Shown one piece after another: positions 63,936 through 64,000 of a stretch of DNA of 64,000 bases (position 1 is its first letter; each line of letters begins with the position of its first letter). The DNA comes from an uncultured Prevotella sp. Lineage in GTDB: Bacteria > Bacteroidota > Bacteroidia > Bacteroidales > Bacteroidaceae. The notes under the pieces are model-generated. The model was given only the letters and a program-made list of their open reading frames with translations, searched no databases and was not told the origin of the DNA. Both the position numbers and the translations under genes were made by a program. The DNA is taken from the NCBI GenBank assembly GCA_944320195.1, contig CALUGP010000011.1:19414-83413 (forward strand), in the 5' to 3' direction.

Positions 63936-63975
63936 CGGTCATTAGAGACGGAGTTAGCACTATTTCTAATGACCG
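63936..63975. repeat. 11-base inverted repeat near the window end
   Basis: CGGTCATTAGA (63936-63946) and TCTAATGACCG (63965-63975) are perfect inverted copies 18 bases apart. A further partial copy CATTAGAAAG follows at 63978. It could be an operator for a gene beyond the window or an end of a mobile element. Confidence 0.5.
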
Positions 63976-64000
63976 CCATTAGAAAGATGTGGTTGTATAT

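Overview
The window is a chromosome segment from a member of the Bacteroidales, most likely the Prevotellaceae. The main reasons are promoters of the Bacteroidetes type (TTTG, 19-21 bases, TAnnTTTG), a single-chain SecDF, the gene order porG-like/uppS/bamA/ompH/murI, a long IspG, the DUF6242 and DUF4374 lipoprotein families, and a subclass A2 (CfxA-type) class A beta-lactamase. Species cannot be named from the sequence alone. Genes are GC-rich, so most carry long meaningless open frames on the opposite strand.

Layout. 1-3736 (minus): an operon for an outer-membrane porin, an imelysin lipoprotein and a haem-binding DUF1111 lipoprotein that runs off the window. 4460-9525 (minus): xusABC, a siderophore-uptake operon flanked by small mobile elements. 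10286-12954: tRNA-Arg(CCT) and an outer-membrane beta-barrel receptor. 13093-17176 (minus): metG, a GIY-YIG-like protein, a small membrane protein and a WYL regulator. 17735-19086 (plus): an ECF sigma factor, a likely anti-sigma factor and a Spy-like periplasmic protein. 19166-28708 (minus): the envelope cluster, with a DUF6242 lipoprotein, a PorG-like barrel, uppS, bamA, three ompH/skp paralogues, murI and an acyltransferase. 28941-31521: pckA and upp, divergent. 31603-38993 (minus): a Cys-rich lipoprotein, ispG, purE, a PAP2-like protein, rpoN and a histidine phosphatase. 39146-41941: a 59-residue membrane protein, rubredoxin (with a frameshifted tail), a GT9 glycosyltransferase and pdxB. 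42313-44861 (plus): acpP-fabF-rnc. 45088-49002 (minus): an MsbA-like exporter, a lipid A acyltransferase and a GT4 glycosyltransferase. 49334-50497 (plus): a secreted metallophosphoesterase. 50917-57768 (minus): GH3, an Ig-like lipoprotein, DUF3108, beta-lactamase and miaB. 58090-63754: HU, rhomboid, an EEP phosphatase and secDF.

The most unusual content is repetitive. About ten intergenic gaps hold a structured array, roughly 100 bases long, of half-palindromes around GGCCGTC/GACGGCC. An 11-base near-palindrome (CTGRnnnYCAG) sits at one end, usually exactly 9 bases away. Small transposase-less elements that begin GGTTCATCCGCA have inserted into the outer blocks of these arrays, and one of them carries a second nested element. 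A different GC-rich palindromic element lies in frame inside miaB, and a relative forms the C-terminus of the beta-lactamase gene next to it. Many 3' ends carry long inverted repeats built from simple purine-rich words.
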